Assembly: GCA_035582835.1 (NCBI GenBank)
Contig: JAYKAV010003376.1
Span: 2,170,358 to 2,234,357 of the forward strand
Source of the DNA: Phoebastria nigripes
Taxonomy: Eukaryota; Chordata; Aves; Procellariiformes; Diomedeidae
Direction: 5' to 3'
Length of the DNA stretch: 64,000 nt
Within the stretch, counting starts at the first letter, position 1; each line of letters starts with the position of its first letter. Shown one piece after another: positions 36,241 to 48,619 of the stretch. Below the pieces are notes generated by a model. That model was not told the origin of the DNA and ran no database searches. It worked only from the letters and a program-made list of their open reading frames with translations. The position numbers and the translations under genes are program-made.

Positions 36241-38399
36241 GCTGTTGAGGATGGTGTTTGTGGCCTCTTGAAACAAAATATTCTGTGCCATGTTCTTCTG
36301 AAACCCTATCAAGTAATATTTGAGCTTCACTGCCAGCAGCATAGAGCAGTGCTGTGTCCCCATGACACTCTCAGACCACCTTTTGGAAAGTGAGTCTATG
36401 TGTACGTAAAGATAGAAAGCAGACTGAGAAAAACACAGGGAAACTATGAGCTAGTTAAGGACCATGATCCTATATCTGGTATTCAATGAAGTATAAATAC
36501 CATTCAGAAAATTACAACTTTCCACTTCCCCATACCCATATATATTACTTACTTTATTTTAAAATCCTACTTGAATATATTTGCTGAGACAATATGGTAA
36601 ATGCTACTTTCAGACTTTAATTATTTAAAGTCATTTCAAATCTCTTCATCAGAAGTAACACTGAACACTAGATACTGATGGGTATTGATACAGCAAGACA
36701 TGGGATGCAATTTTGAGACAAGCTGTCTTTGTAAAAAACCTGTATGGCTATCACCTCATATGCTGGCTTTGGACAAAACGTAATGACGGTTTATAAAAAG
36801 AAGAATACATTTGAACATTAGACTTTGGGAAAGGGATTAGTAGTTTGCATTAATGTTTGTCTAATTTAATTTAAATGTTCTTCAGAACCACATACACATG
36901 TGCCAGGAAGGGCCATTAATAAGCCCAACAAGCAGAGATCCATATAAGTGCAGCCAACAACGTTGACTGAAACTAGATTTGAAAATCCAGGGCACTGATG
37001 CACAATATCAAGCAATAAAACAGCATTTCTGTGGTGATATTTAATTTAAAAAGAAGAAAGAGGCAGGGGAAGATCAGGCACTGTCTGTTTCTGAGGATCA
37101 GCCATTCTGCATTTCAAAGCGTCGATCCCTGCAATATCCAGGTTACTGTGCTAGAATCTCGACTATTATATAGCAGTTGTAAGAGAGGGAGGGCAAAGAT
37201 GTGTTTACTCAGTGATTAGGGCCTTAGAATAAGCCTCTAGCTCCTAGAGAGACAGCTCACCACTTATTCATTTGGACCAATTCACAAAGCCTAGAAAGAT
37301 TAAACATCCATGCTGAGAAGACAAGCGAATGCAGACGGTGAAAAAGAAATAAAAATTCTTTAAAAACTCTGAGATGACTTCATTATTTTTTCCACAAGGA
37401 AACTTTAGGAAAGTGTTTAGTTAGAGAAAAACCCACATTGACCTCTCTCTAAACCCTTAATCTTTCCTTTGTGGTGGCACTGCTTTGTGGTAAGCGGATG
37501 GCTTTGCTCTCCTCTTTTCACTGGGAGCGGATAGAAAAAAAGGCTCTTGAGAAACACTTTACTTCCAAAGAAACAACCCCATGAAACTGTTAAATATGAG
37601 ATTCCATACAAGGGAATGTTTCAAAATATGTACAGTTTTAGGCTTAAAGATTTAGGGACAAATTTTAGTAAACAGAACGGGCACATACACAATAGATGTT
37701 TACACTGAGCTACTTCACAAGTGAATGTAATTTTTGTTGCATCAACAAATTTCACCATGCAAAGACTAAATTCTATCACATATGAAAGACTGAACTTGTG
37801 TCTGATAATTCATCCAAAATGTTAAGGTCAGGCATAGGCATACTGCTAGGACAAATGAAAAGAGGTAGCAGGAGGAACTGAAGTGCTGAAACATGATTTT
37901 GAAAAATCTTAGTGGAAGCCAGGGATATTTTTTCCTTAGAAAAATGCATTATTGCNAAAGGCTCACAGCTTGGAGTTTGTTGTTGTTGCTGCTGTTGTGT
38001 GGTTTGGTTTTGGTTTTTTTTACTAACCCATGGTAGTATATATTTATAAGCAGGTTTTTGTTGTTTTTATTTCAAGCCTTTTAAAAATCAGAGTAAATTC
38101 TAGGATTCTATGATGACTAATACTGGGAATTTTTTAGTCAATACTAATAAAATAGGCTTACTAAACTGTTGAACAGTCTTGACTTCCATAAAAGAAGCCT
38201 ACTAATGGAGCACTAGTCTGTTCTGTGTTGGATTTCTCAAAAATATAATGACTCAGGGGTTATATACTTAGGATAAAATTTTAACCAAGAAAAAAAAAAA
38301 TCCAACGGGGAAGAACTTTTACTAGTCCCTATGAAGGTATGGGATACTGAAAAGGTTCTAAGTACTGAGTAGCTGATGGACTTCCAAAGGCCTTAGGAC

Positions 38400-38565
38400 T
38401 TCAGGAACTTAAGCCATCAAGAGATGTAATTTTCAGAGTATGTGGATGCTGAAGACCAGGCACTCATACACTGGAATTTTCAGAAGGTGCCTGGATTTAC
38501 AAACATACTCGGGAGTGTAAGTCTCATCAATGTCAGTAAGACTTAAGGTCCTAAGAGNTTGAACT
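38400..38565. repeat. Remnants of an old amniote palindromic repeat
   Basis: 'taattttcagag', 'gaattttcagaaggtgcc' and the tail 'agtaagacttaaggtcctaag' occur in order. They resemble the 'ttttcaaaagtgcc ... caatgagacttaggctcctaag' family. They may be two overlapping decayed copies. Confidence 0.4.
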
Positions 38566-39567
38566 CTAAGCTCCAGGTTTCATTTTATTTCAGAGGAAAA
38601 AAGGCCATGAGAAAGAGGTGCTAACTGTTTTCAGCATCTTGGCTATCTAAATACCTTAAAAAAATCCAGACCTCAAGCATTTTTTTCTGCAACCTCCGTT
38701 GCATTCAGACTGCGTGAGACTCAGCCAGCCATGCCTTTGCTCCCTTGCCTCACACCACTGTGTATTTGCAGTGAAGCACTGCAGCCCTCTCCTGCCTGAT
38801 TTTGATCTGCTGATGGAATATGCCTGGCACATGGCACCCTGGAAGGAAACCCAGGCTGTAGATGGACACTGTACTGCAGAAGGGCAGCCCCCTGAGGGCC
38901 ACAGTCNGCCCAGCTGTAGCCTTGCACCCTGAAACCTCTCTACCACATCATCCAAAGTATAGCAGCCTCCTGCCACATGAACTGATGCATCTGACCAAGA
39001 GATCTAACATGCATGTACAATCCCATACATGAGACAAACACATTAAGTATCTGTCCTATGTACCAAAATGGCTATGCCATCCACTTGGCCATTTTTGTGT
39101 TTTGGAACTTCAGAAAAGTTAATGCACTTTGTACAAAATTAGAAGAAATGAAGGAAAGTTGGCACCGAGGCAGAAAGAAACACAGATCTTCATGAGGTTG
39201 AGAGACTAAATTGATAATCACTGAGTAATGGGATATCCAAGCTTCTCAGCTAGTTGCTAATAACATGAATAACTTAGATACCTCAGAAGAATACGAACTA
39301 GAATGAGAATAGCGATAGTCATAAGGGTCAGCAAAAACACAGACCTGAATGGTTATTTTTGAATCTCAGGTTCACAAGTTCAAGTAATAATTGAGATGTT
39401 CACAATGTAACATCTGCTAGAGGCATGAATGTTCTTTCAAGCTGGTAGACTAACGAATCAAGATCTTCATTTTTCCTCCAGGTTTTACGTAGTGAGAGCT
39501 AATTTAAATGAACAAAGGGACACATTTGTACATCTTTAAGCCTTTGAAGTGTACAATTTGATCCACC

Positions 39568-40000
39568 TCTCCAAGGTGATCTTGGAGATCATATGATCAG
39601 CCTTTTCAGACACAGCTACTCTATAACACGCAATTTTTTTTCCTTAAGCAGAATGCAAACCTTCTCTAACACCAAGGCGATCTGAACTAAACTGTACCCC
39701 ACAGGTTCCTAAAGTGAGAGTGAGATGATTCCTGTAATTTTCTGATCTGGTCTTTTGTATTATACATGACATAAGACATCCCTAAAATAATTCCTAATTT
39801 AATCTTTCAGTAATTTTATCTTTCAGTAAAACATCTAGTCTCAAAAAACCATCAGTGACGGAGAATCCATATGAACCACGGTAAGCTGTTCAAACGGCTA
39901 ACCATTCTCCCAGGTAAAGCTGTGTTTTATTTTAAGCTTGATTTAGTCTACTTTCATCTTCCAAATATTTGATCCTATAATACTGTTCTATCTCTGTTTC
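39568..40000 (-). mobile_element. Ancient CR1 LINE fragment, minus strand
   Basis: The plus strand reads as the antisense of a CR1 3' end. It starts 'ccaaggtgatcttggagatc' and passes through 'atcagtgacggagaatcc', 'ggtaagctgttcaaacggc' and 'taaccattctcccaggtaaa', then 'cttgatttagtctactttcat'. Each phrase matches, in order, the antisense of the Pro-Ser-Leu-Glu, Trp-Asn-Arg-Leu and Arg-Lys-Asn-Phe-Phe part of CR1 ORF2. It is old and indel-rich. It is the only CR1 piece here lying in FAF1 sense. Confidence 0.75.
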
Positions 40001-41085
40001 AATCAATTGAACTTGTAGTGATATCTTACATACTGCAAAGAATATCCAGTAATTAAAACCAAACTCAAATAAGATCTACAAACCATAGGCTTTGAAAGAG
40101 GAGGAAATGTATAGTGTGGCAGACAATTTCAATAAACTTTCATTATTTAATATCAAGTACAGAGAATGCTGAAGAGAGACCCATACCCAGGACTAATCTT
40201 TCAGATATGAAAGATGAAGCAGAATAAAGGGCGTGTAGGCACACAGTGAGACTATTAAGCTGGTATGTTATAGCACAAATTTCTAAACAATAATTATCTA
40301 CAAATTCAGAATTAACTGAAGAATGAGAGGACAGAACTGCTAACACACAAACACATCAGGCAAGACTGGAAAGAAAATGTAGGTGACTAACATGGGACTT
40401 AACTGAAATTTATGTACTGACATCTACCATAGTGTAGCTGCTTTACTCTTCCTGGGAACCTAGAGTTATACTTCTATACCTGTCCTCTACAGTCTCAGCC
40501 AGACCATGTAGATTAGTGTTCCGGTTATTTGTGTTTAATTGGAATCTGTAAAGTAGTAATTCCTCCATCTAGGACCCTCAGACAGCTCAACTACAGATGC
40601 ATTTTCAAAGCACACCTAGGATGCACAATATCAAGCCCCTTATAAAATATAGGAGTAGCAATTTGACTTAATTTGAAATGTGCCTGGAGTCAAACTAAAA
40701 GGTGGTAGTGAAGCTGTACTCCTTGACATCACTCCGCAGTATTTAGGGAATAAATGGGGAAAAAAAGATGACAATGACTAAACCAAAAAGCTGTCCTGCA
40801 ACTGGGATTCAGAACAACCTCTCTCCTCTACTCAAGGTAGCATCTAAAAGACAGACTTCAAATTTCTCTTCTGAGACAAGAAGACTGGAGAATAGTCAAT
40901 GCTGCTTCTATAACGTGCTCTAACAGAAATCAGAATAATTATCTCTGTGAATCTTTTTTCTGTATTAAGTTCAGCATGAACTTAATTAGCTGAAATAATA
41001 ACAAGGGACGTTTTTCTGAGTCACACAGATAAAAATGATACTACAGAAAGCCCTGTATGAAGGAATATTCTGCTACCACCAGGAG

Positions 41086-41104
41086 AAAAAAAAAAAAAAA
41101 AAAA
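41086..41104. repeat. A19 homopolymer
   Basis: Nineteen consecutive A residues with no recognisable retrocopy attached. Confidence 0.9.
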
Positions 41105-41334
41105 GCTTTTATTTGAACATGCCAAATCATGGAAGGAGTATACTGTCTTCTAGGTATTCAGGAAATAAAGTACCCATATGTGAGAGGGATGGTGCTGCCA
41201 CTAAATTGAACCTAAAAGACAGAATTCAAGGAGAAGAAAAACATCATTCATTTTCAGTATGCAGGAATATATATTGAGGTGACAATACCAATCTGTGCTA
41301 AGAGAGATGTTTCACATATTTATTAAAAGTCAGT

Positions 41335-41550
41335 GGACAGAAAGGTTGAGAGAGGAGCAGGAGGTGATCTGACAGAGGTATGTAAAGATAAGAGCTCCTG
41401 AAAAGGTAAAGCAGATGTCTTTATTCTTTCTCATAATAAAAGAGTAGCAACCACCTATAAAAATGAGAAGGCAAACAAGCTCCAATAAAAGAAAACACTT
41501 TAGTATTATTCAAGTAAATAGCTCAGTGAGATTCAATATAGTGATTAAGA
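41335..41550 (+). mobile_element. Ancient CR1 LINE fragment
   Basis: 'aggaggtgatctgacagagg', 'tatgtaaagataagagctcc', 'tctttctcataataaaagag' and 'agctcagtgagattcaat' follow one another. They match the ordered segment 'gatatgatagaagtatataagatcatgaa ... ctttctcataacacaagaac ... tggaactcattgccac' of old amniote CR1 elements. The reading frame is destroyed. Confidence 0.65.
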
Positions 41551-44349
41551 TCGTGTATTAACAACAATACTGCCCTAAGTAAGGATAAACCCCGTGATGT
41601 TTCAGAACACAAGGCACCCACAAACTGCTTTCAAGTCACAAAGAAACCTCCCCCAAACATCTTGTTTAAAACTGTCCATTATAAGATTTCTTCCACGGCA
41701 TCAGGTCTAGCTATTTCTATGATAGTGCAGCTACTTGAGCAAGAGTAAGGTTGTTCTTCATAAACTAATGTAACAGAGAAATGCTTCTTTCCAATTGGCA
41801 CAGTAAGTAGAGGAAGACTCTCACAAAAGAACAACTTACCTGTTAATTTAATAAACCTCTGTCTCTCTCTCTCTTCCTGACCCAATTAAAAAAAAAAAAA
41901 AAGAAGAAAATATTTTCTTGTGTTATATATACAATAAGCCTTGGAAATGAACAGACAATGCCCTTAACTATCAAGCTGCAGGAGGTAACTGGGGATTTCA
42001 TTGCCAAGGACCAAGGACACCGGTTGTTAAAGGCAAAGCTCTGTATCTTGGCTATTGTATTTTTGTGCTAAAGAGATATACAGGTTTTAAAGTAGAGCTA
42101 CATTTGACCTCATTCCATCTCTCCTACCTAAAACCGGCACTATCATGGTAGCAGTCGCTCTAAAGTAAAAAAGATACCCATCATGTATGTTAATTTCAAC
42201 TATTTAAAGACTCAAAATGAAAAGCTACGATAATAAAAGCTGAACAAAACGTAGGTAACAGACAAACATCTAAACTTTTTTTACAAGGTATTTCTTTTTC
42301 AAGTAACATTTTCTTAAACAACTATGAATTACCATCCTTTCCAACACATGAAAAGACATTAAGATTTAACAGAACACCATCTATTTTCTTAAAAAGAATT
42401 TTAACCCATAATCTGTGTTTAAAACACATGTTCTGACATAAGTTAATTTTCTTAAAATAACCCAAATTAAAGTATTTCTGCAAAAGGGCTTCAAGTTCAT
42501 ATATAATGGGATTTTTTTGGAGGGAAAAAGTATCCATGATATAGATTAAAAACATAGCTGATGGCTGTCTCACTAGACCTGAACTGTAGAGTGCACCTTC
42601 TGCTCTGGACAGCATTGAGAATTTGTCAAGAAAAGGCTAAGATCTCTGAGCACTCAAGCTACCAAGTGCTCTCAAATTAAATCAGTTTGAAGCGGTTTTC
42701 ATTAAGATGGATTGAGTGTGGCATCGTGAGAAACACTCTATCAAATGTAGTGTTTTACTTAGTGATTAAGTATATACCAGTTGATGAAGCTACCCAAATC
42801 CTTCGTAATCCCACCACTCCAATAAACATTTAATGAGTATATAAGTTCAAAAAGCCTAGCAGAGGATTTAAACCTTCAATCTTGTTTTTATTTACTCTTG
42901 GAACTCAATTTCTCACTTCAAGTGAAGAATGCTGGTGCCTGAAGCTCATCTGTTGCCCTGGTAAAATTAAGTGCCCTCCGTAGTATAAATTAGAAGACAA
43001 GACATACAGGTTGCAATTTCTCCTAAGCTTTTTTTCTTATACTGCTATACATATTAAATTATTTTATGAAATGCATTTATAAAAATATAAAATAATGTAT
43101 CCCTTTCCTTAATTATGAATTCCAGGAGGCAGTACTGAAAAACTTGTTTGTAACAGGAAAAAAGCAGTAAAAATAAATGGTATTTATACATTCTCATACC
43201 TTTGTTTAAAGTCAGAATGTTACAATAAAAATAACGTTATACCACAGGGTGGTTGGGAAGGANAGCTTTCAAAGATTAAGGTAACATTCGGAAAAAAAAA
43301 ATTTAAAGAAAAAACCCACAAAAATAATACTTTCCTAAATATATAACTTTATCCTGATCAGGATCTGGTCTAAATACATGGCAAAATATTAGAAACGTAA
43401 GGTAACATGAATTTCAGATGTGCTACATAAGTAGTATAAGAAATACTTTGAGTATTAAAAAACTAAGTAACTGCACTGCATTAATATCAGATTTATAGGT
43501 ATAAAAAAATATTTATGAAAGCTCCTAATGGGCTCTTGCCCATTATTGTACTGATACACTGTCAACCATTTCTGATAAAATGACACAAAGTGAACTTCCT
43601 AACTCAAACACTTTTCTTGTTGAATTAATATGATTTCTTTTAAACATGCATTAAGGTCCAATTTAATGAGTTATTATAAATTAATACTTTGCCACTGAAT
43701 TATTATGTATCCATTTATGCTCTGAAATCTGCGCAAAGACATGAAAATATTCACTAAAGTTAGAGTTTAAACACAACATGTTAAGTATATGTTAACTTAA
43801 GCTATACAGTGTAGATTCGTAACACTGCACACTTATCGGAACAACCTCTAACATAATATAGCTGTTCCTTCCAACATGAATAACTACAGGAAGCCAAAAC
43901 ATTCTTCATTTTAAAATTAAATATCTATCAAGACAACAAAAAGTAAATTTAAACAGCATGATTTTCTTGTTTGTGTTTCAGCTTTATCTATGCTTAATTA
44001 TGCAGGGGTTTGGGTTTCTCCTCAGTGAATCAAGTCACCAAAACTTAAATAAACTATCCCCATTCTAATTTTATTAAAATACTGATTTTAAAACTGTGCA
44101 TGGAATAACAGAAACTTGAGATGTCTGGTTGGATGTACAGAAAAACTAAATAACCAAACCTTAGTACTGGAATTTACTTGGCAGATAAAGGCTATACAAA
44201 GAAAAAAAATGCACTGTATTTCAGAGACCGTTCAATTTAAATTTACAATTTCATTAGCCATCCTTCAAAGGAGTTACCAACATGCAACGTTGAACTTGTC
44301 AACCACAAGACTCGCAGCCAGTGTTATCTGGTGCTAGGACACCATTATT

Positions 44350-44398
44350 TCAGGAAGAAAAGGGAGGGAGAGGGGGAGGAAAAAAAAGAAAAAGAGTA
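44350..44398. repeat. Polypurine tract
   Basis: About 50 bp almost entirely G and A (aggaagaaaagggagggag-type sequence), 250 bp before the acceptor-distal side of the nearest FAF1 exon. Confidence 0.8.
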
Positions 44399-44651
44399 GC
44401 TCTGATGACTGAAGGACTCCAGTAAAAATACAGCCTGAATGATTAGGAAGCATGAGTTATTCACTGTAATTTCAGCAACAACCAAGGTAAGTATTTTAGT
44501 CAGTCAACTAAATGAGTATAACTCTTCACAGACAATAAAACCAAGATAACTCCAAAATGTAGTTTACCTTTTTTAAAACAAAGATGAAACATTTACAGTG
44601 ATTTCCATTTCCCCCCCTATATTAAATAAAGTAGTTTTAATACACACTTAC

Positions 44652-44733
44652 ATCTCTAGCTTTCCCATAGAAGGCTTCTTGAAAAGCAGCCTCTAATGAT
44701 CCAATAAAATAAACAGGATGGCAGTCACCATAT
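44652..44733 (-). CDS. FAF1: FAF1 exon: UAS domain, first part
   Basis: This is an 82-nt exon of one base plus 27 codons, ending at phase 0 with a GTAAGT donor. It encodes Tyr-Gly-Asp-Cys-His-Pro-Val-Tyr-Phe-Ile-Gly-Ser-Leu-Glu-Ala-Ala-Phe-Gln-Glu-Ala-Phe-Tyr-Gly-Lys-Ala-Arg-Asp. This matches FAF1 apart from conservative changes (from memory, human has Phe-Phe-Ile-Gly and Tyr-Val-Lys). It is the first beta-strand and helix of the thioredoxin-like UAS domain, which in this family binds long-chain unsaturated fatty acids. It lacks the thioredoxin CxxC motif, as expected for a UAS fold. Confidence 0.96.
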
Positions 44734-45673
44734 CTATTTGAGATAAAATTTCCAATTAATAAAAAATTACGAAAATAAGTAATTTCAATATTCTACCTCT
44801 TCATACATTCTGTAAATATAATGCATTGGCTAAACCTTTAGAAAGATGAAGTACTACACTTTCAAAGGACAGAAAGGAGATATTTAGAAGCCATCTGTCT
44901 CCCAACATTCAAAAGCTCAAAGTAACTAACTACTACCTTACAAATTTTATCGTAAAAACTTTCTGTTTACATACATAGACACCTGAAGTTCTGTAATTTT
45001 TCAATCATAACTTATTTCCTCTCTTTATTATANTCTTAAAGGTTAATTGAAGGCTATTCTTGTATTACACATTAATGCATCTCATATATATAAATGAACT
45101 TTTCATCACAGAGGAGTGAAAACAGAAGGCATATAAACTTTGCATTACTTTGCAGTGTATTAGTTTGCAGCTTCTATCTGTTTGATGAAACATGGCAACT
45201 GTTTAACAATGTATGATTTGGTGGTATAAAGTTTAAAAAAAAGCAGTATTTCTATATTTTTTAAAAGTAGAGTTTTATCCAACCACTTCATTATTGTGAA
45301 AACTCTTATTGCAATTCTATATATTTTTCAATATTAATCAGTTTCAGCTTTTCTGTTCCTGTGTATCATATTTAAATTACTATACATAATCAGAGTCTTT
45401 ATCATCCTTCTGGACCCTTACATAATTAAGTAATGATATTAATTAGTGGCAAATTAAATAAGGCAAGAATCTGTCACTCTAACTTGGACTGAGAAATAAT
45501 TTTATTTCAGAAACAGTTCTAACAGTTAAGCTTAAAATAAATTAGATTAGGATGCCTAAATATGCTATGATCCCACAAGAAAATATGTATATTTGGTTTA
45601 TTTTTATTTTCATTCTTTACTAAATTTTACTTACTTCGTAACAAGAATTGCACAGTCAATAGGCTAAACTTAC
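44734..45673. other. FAF1 intron, 940 bp
   Basis: AT-rich intron with nothing recognisable. Confidence 0.85.
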
Positions 45674-45737
45674 CTTGAAGAAAACTCTGCTGTAAATTGT
45701 AATAAGGCATCTCCTTCATTTTCAGCATTTTCTGGCA
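45674..45737 (-). CDS. FAF1: FAF1 exon: start of UAS domain
   Basis: This is a 64-nt exon made of two bases that complete the split Met codon, 20 full codons and two bases of the next Arg codon. The residues are Pro-Glu-Asn-Ala-Glu-Asn-Glu-Gly-Asp-Ala-Leu-Leu-Gln-Phe-Thr-Ala-Glu-Phe-Ser-Ser. The acceptor is AAG with a poor pyrimidine tract of mixed T and A, and the donor is GTAAGT. The 3' phase is 2. It forms the entry into the UAS domain (about human residues 323-344). Confidence 0.95.
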
Positions 45738-46687
45738 CTTAAAAAAATGAAAAATATAAATTAAATGCAACCTTATGGAAACAGATTTTAATATGCAAAC
45801 TCACTTGCTTCATAGATTTTTTTATGTTGACAGCTTACTGAAGTGGTTACTAAGAGACCATATAAATTTCATGAAAGACTATCAACTATGAACCTTTGGA
45901 AAGACATGAAATTTCCAGACGCTCTCATGAATATATTCAGGCTTTCCAAACAGTAAAATCCTCAGGTCCAGTGTAATGTGATATATCACTTGTTCAGAGT
46001 TAACACTCTGGACTTTAACACATCAAAATGGAAGGACTGGCTTGAAAGGTTTGACCCACTATATTGCTAGTTACTTTTCTTTTCTTTTTCTTTCTTTTTT
46101 CTTAAACTTCCTATACATAATGTTAAAAAGTTTTCCATATTATTAGATACATTTGCTGTCAAAAAAATTCTAAGGTAACAACACCAAAGCAAGCCTAAAG
46201 TAAATAAAGAGTATACAGAATTGCATATAGGAGGTAACCGACTGCTCCTGCTCAATCCTTTTCATAAATCAAGGGCAAATAATTGCTGAGAAACCCGTTT
46301 AATGTAAATGACTAAAAATATTAATCACCACAAGATGCTGAAGCTCATATCTGTAAAATTTTCAAAACAGGGAAGTGGAAATCTAGTTATCTACAGGAAC
46401 ATTTGGTTAAAGATCATAATTTCTCTGAGTTTAATTATTATTCTTCAACTATAAGCTAAAAACAGAAGGTTAAAAAACTTCCTCCATGGGGAGACACTTT
46501 CATAGTTGCCAATTATGTTCGCAGTATTTTCATTTGATGCATCCATCAGACATGACACTCAAACAATTCTAACATTCCTATCAAAATATACTTTCCTGTT
46601 TCTAATTATGCAGACCCATCATACCTCTCTGCCTTCACTACTGCTGTACAATCACCAGTTAATTGTAAATTAACTGTCAACTCTTAC
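45738..46687. other. FAF1 intron, 950 bp
   Basis: AT-rich intron with a short CTTTT-type pyrimidine run at 46,074-46,102. Nothing else was recognised. Confidence 0.85.
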
Positions 46688-46814
46688 TCATTGGCGATTT
46701 CCTCAAGGCAGATGATGCTACTCCAAACATTTCTCCATCATCAACTCCAAACTCTGTAGCATCTTCGAAGTCATCTCCATCACTGTCACTAACCATATGA
46801 ACATCAGTGCATTG
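46688..46814 (-). CDS. FAF1: FAF1 exon: acidic linker
   Basis: This is a 127-nt exon of 42 codons plus one base, starting Gln-Cys-Thr-Asp-Val-His-Met-Val. It carries a strongly acidic segment, Ser-Asp-Ser-Asp-Gly-Asp-Asp-Phe-Glu-Asp, then Phe-Gly-Val-Asp-Asp-Gly-Glu, and ends Ala-Leu-Arg-Lys-Ser-Pro-Met. It is flanked by a TATAG acceptor and a GTAAGA donor, and the 3' phase is 1. It corresponds to about human residues 281-322, between the second UBL and the UAS domain. This lies in the region reported to bind death-effector-domain proteins (known for the family, not visible here). Confidence 0.96.
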
Positions 46815-48523
46815 CTATATAAAAACAAAAACCAAAATCCACCATAAGCCTCTATTACAGACATCATCTTTAGTGAAATACGAAATACATACACACTGAA
46901 AAATACTTACGCATTTCTATAAAAACACTTGATATACTGCATTTTATTTTACTATTTTATACAACATTATCAGATTGCTTTTTATAAATAAGATCTAATT
47001 TTTACCAGAAGTCTGGCTGGCAGAGCAATATTATGTGACAAAATGCATTATTAAATAACTAAGGAACTGGCTCGGTATACACATAGTTGAGCAAATTTTA
47101 TCCAAAGTTAATGCTATTTTCCATCTAACGGTGCTACAGCTGGTTTAACTGCATAAGAAAGAGTGAGGAAAGCCACACAATCTATCAATAATTTTAGACA
47201 TCCAGATACAATCTACTTTAGCAATACTTGCATGGTGGGGGACAATCCTTGGAAGGGTACCTACCTATCGCATTGCAATTTCTGACAAATTTAGCACCCG
47301 TAGTCCTAACTTGGCACACCAGACTACTGCATGTTGAATGACAGGCTCATTTATTTGGCATACCAATATAAAGGAGAAAAATCAACATTTTTGTGCAAGG
47401 AGCTAAGGTCCCATCTGTGCCTCCAACTCCCACCGTCAGATCTTTTGGATTTCATGTCCTCTGAAATGTAAAACAGCTCAGAAAACCTTGTTTTTAACTA
47501 TTCAATGTTAACTTGCCTCTAAACTGACTTCTTTTCATAAACAACTATTCCAGCTCCACTTGACCTAGGAGTTATGGTGATAGTACACTACAGAAAATCT
47601 ACATGAATCTCTGAAGGCCCAACAAAGCATATTATGGAACATGAGACTTCAGCTCTAGCATGCAAGTGACCACGAGAGGAGCAAAGAGCTCCAAAAATGC
47701 TGGATCTCTCCCTACAACAGCTACACATTAAGAACTTCAAATAAAGAACGTTTTCTGAATGAACAAGTCCACAAGAAAATTCTGCAAGGTGGACAAACTC
47801 AGATAATTTTGAAAGAATGAAGTAAAGAAGCAATGATACAGTTATGCTGGCAGATCCTAGGAGAAAACATAACCATCTATTTAATCTGCTAAGTGGTTCA
47901 GGTATAGCTAGAACAGCAGTGTCTCACCATCCTCTAATTTTTAACAACTATCCAACAGCATATATCCAGGCTTGCATCCTGACTGTACCTCACAGCTACG
48001 TCTTGCCAACTCAACTGAGCTGAACAGATTGAAACACATCCTTTTTGTGCAGCAAGATAAACCTTATGTGCTAAATTTCTCTAAATGAAATGGTAAGAAA
48101 AGTGTGTGGAAAATGGGAAACTGCTTATATTAAATTCATTTTGAGGAAGGACAAAGGCATTGGAAATTTTAACCCAAACTATTAATAGTTAGAAACAACA
48201 AAATGAGAGTTTATACAGTCTGCAAACATCTTTTTCTGCTAATCCTAAAAATATGTGTTTCAGCCTTCTGTTTAATTTGGAGTATTTCTCAATGCTTAGT
48301 AACTTGTGGCTTGATTACTTTGTTTTTCCTCTTTTTCTTCAATGACTCATTTACCCGGTTCCTTACTTTGTCACAATTACATATTACAGGAATTGTAAAC
48401 TGATTCTTTTAAGATGCAGTTCTGCTGACGTATTTGACAATAGAAGGGACGGTGACCATGGCAAAATGAGCTTTCCCTGCTTCTTCCTAGAGTATGCTTG
48501 TTAAATAAAGATGATGATCTTAC
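46815..48523. other. FAF1 intron, 1,709 bp
   Basis: Nothing recognisable beyond ordinary intron sequence. Confidence 0.85.
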
Positions 48524-48619
48524 CTCCTCTGACTGTTCCCTCGTTTGTACAGGTGAAGATCTTCTTCCAACTGTAAGTCGATGGCAAGGAAAAGTCAGTC
48601 CCGATACAGCTAGAGTCAT
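48524..48619 (-). CDS. FAF1: FAF1 exon: end of second ubiquitin-like domain
   Basis: This is a 96-nt exon of 32 codons, beginning Met-Thr-Leu-Ala-Val-Ser-Gly and ending Arg-Glu-Gln-Ser-Glu-Glu. It is preceded by a TTTGTAG acceptor and followed by a GTAAGA donor; the 3' border is phase 0. The Cys-His-Arg-Leu-Thr-Val-Gly-Arg-Arg core is the last strand of the second UBL domain and leads into a linker (about human residues 249-280). The exon happens to start with ATG, but the acceptor and the mid-domain position show this is not the start codon. The preceding exon is not visible in the 15.4 kb upstream. Confidence 0.95.

Larger units (their letters stand above)
35417..44651. other. FAF1 intron, 9,235 bp
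   Basis: Contains an old minus-strand CR1 (39.57-40.0 kb), an old plus-strand CR1 piece (41.34-41.55 kb), a palindromic repeat remnant (38.4-38.56 kb), an A19 run, a polypurine tract and two GC-richer patches (35.93-36.24 and 38.68-38.99 kb). No other gene was recognised. Confidence 0.75.
2505..48619 (-). other. FAF1: FAF1 locus, partial (ten internal exons)
   Basis: This is the span of the FAF1 exons in the window, read on the minus strand. FAF1 binds ubiquitinated proteins through an N-terminal UBA domain and p97/VCP through a C-terminal UBX domain. It also takes part in Fas/FADD/caspase-8 and NF-kB signalling. Ten exons (96, 127, 64, 82, 155, 137, 89, 81, 78 and 216 nt in transcript order) join into 375 codons with no stop. 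Counting back from the 650-residue human protein and assuming no indels, they correspond to about residues 249-623. Introns range from 399 bp to 14,066 bp. The UBA and first UBL exons (beyond 64,000) and the terminal exon (before position 1) are missing from the window. Identification rests on recognising the protein sequence, not on a search. Confidence 0.97.

Noticed and set aside
38985..39002. 'aactgatgcatctgacc' as a fragment of a known transposon tail
   Set aside because: Only one short phrase matches; nothing around it supports an element.
48617..48619. ATG at the start of the most upstream visible FAF1 exon as the start codon
   Set aside because: It directly follows a TTTGTAG splice acceptor and falls inside the second ubiquitin-like domain; the known N-terminal UBA and UBL regions must precede it.
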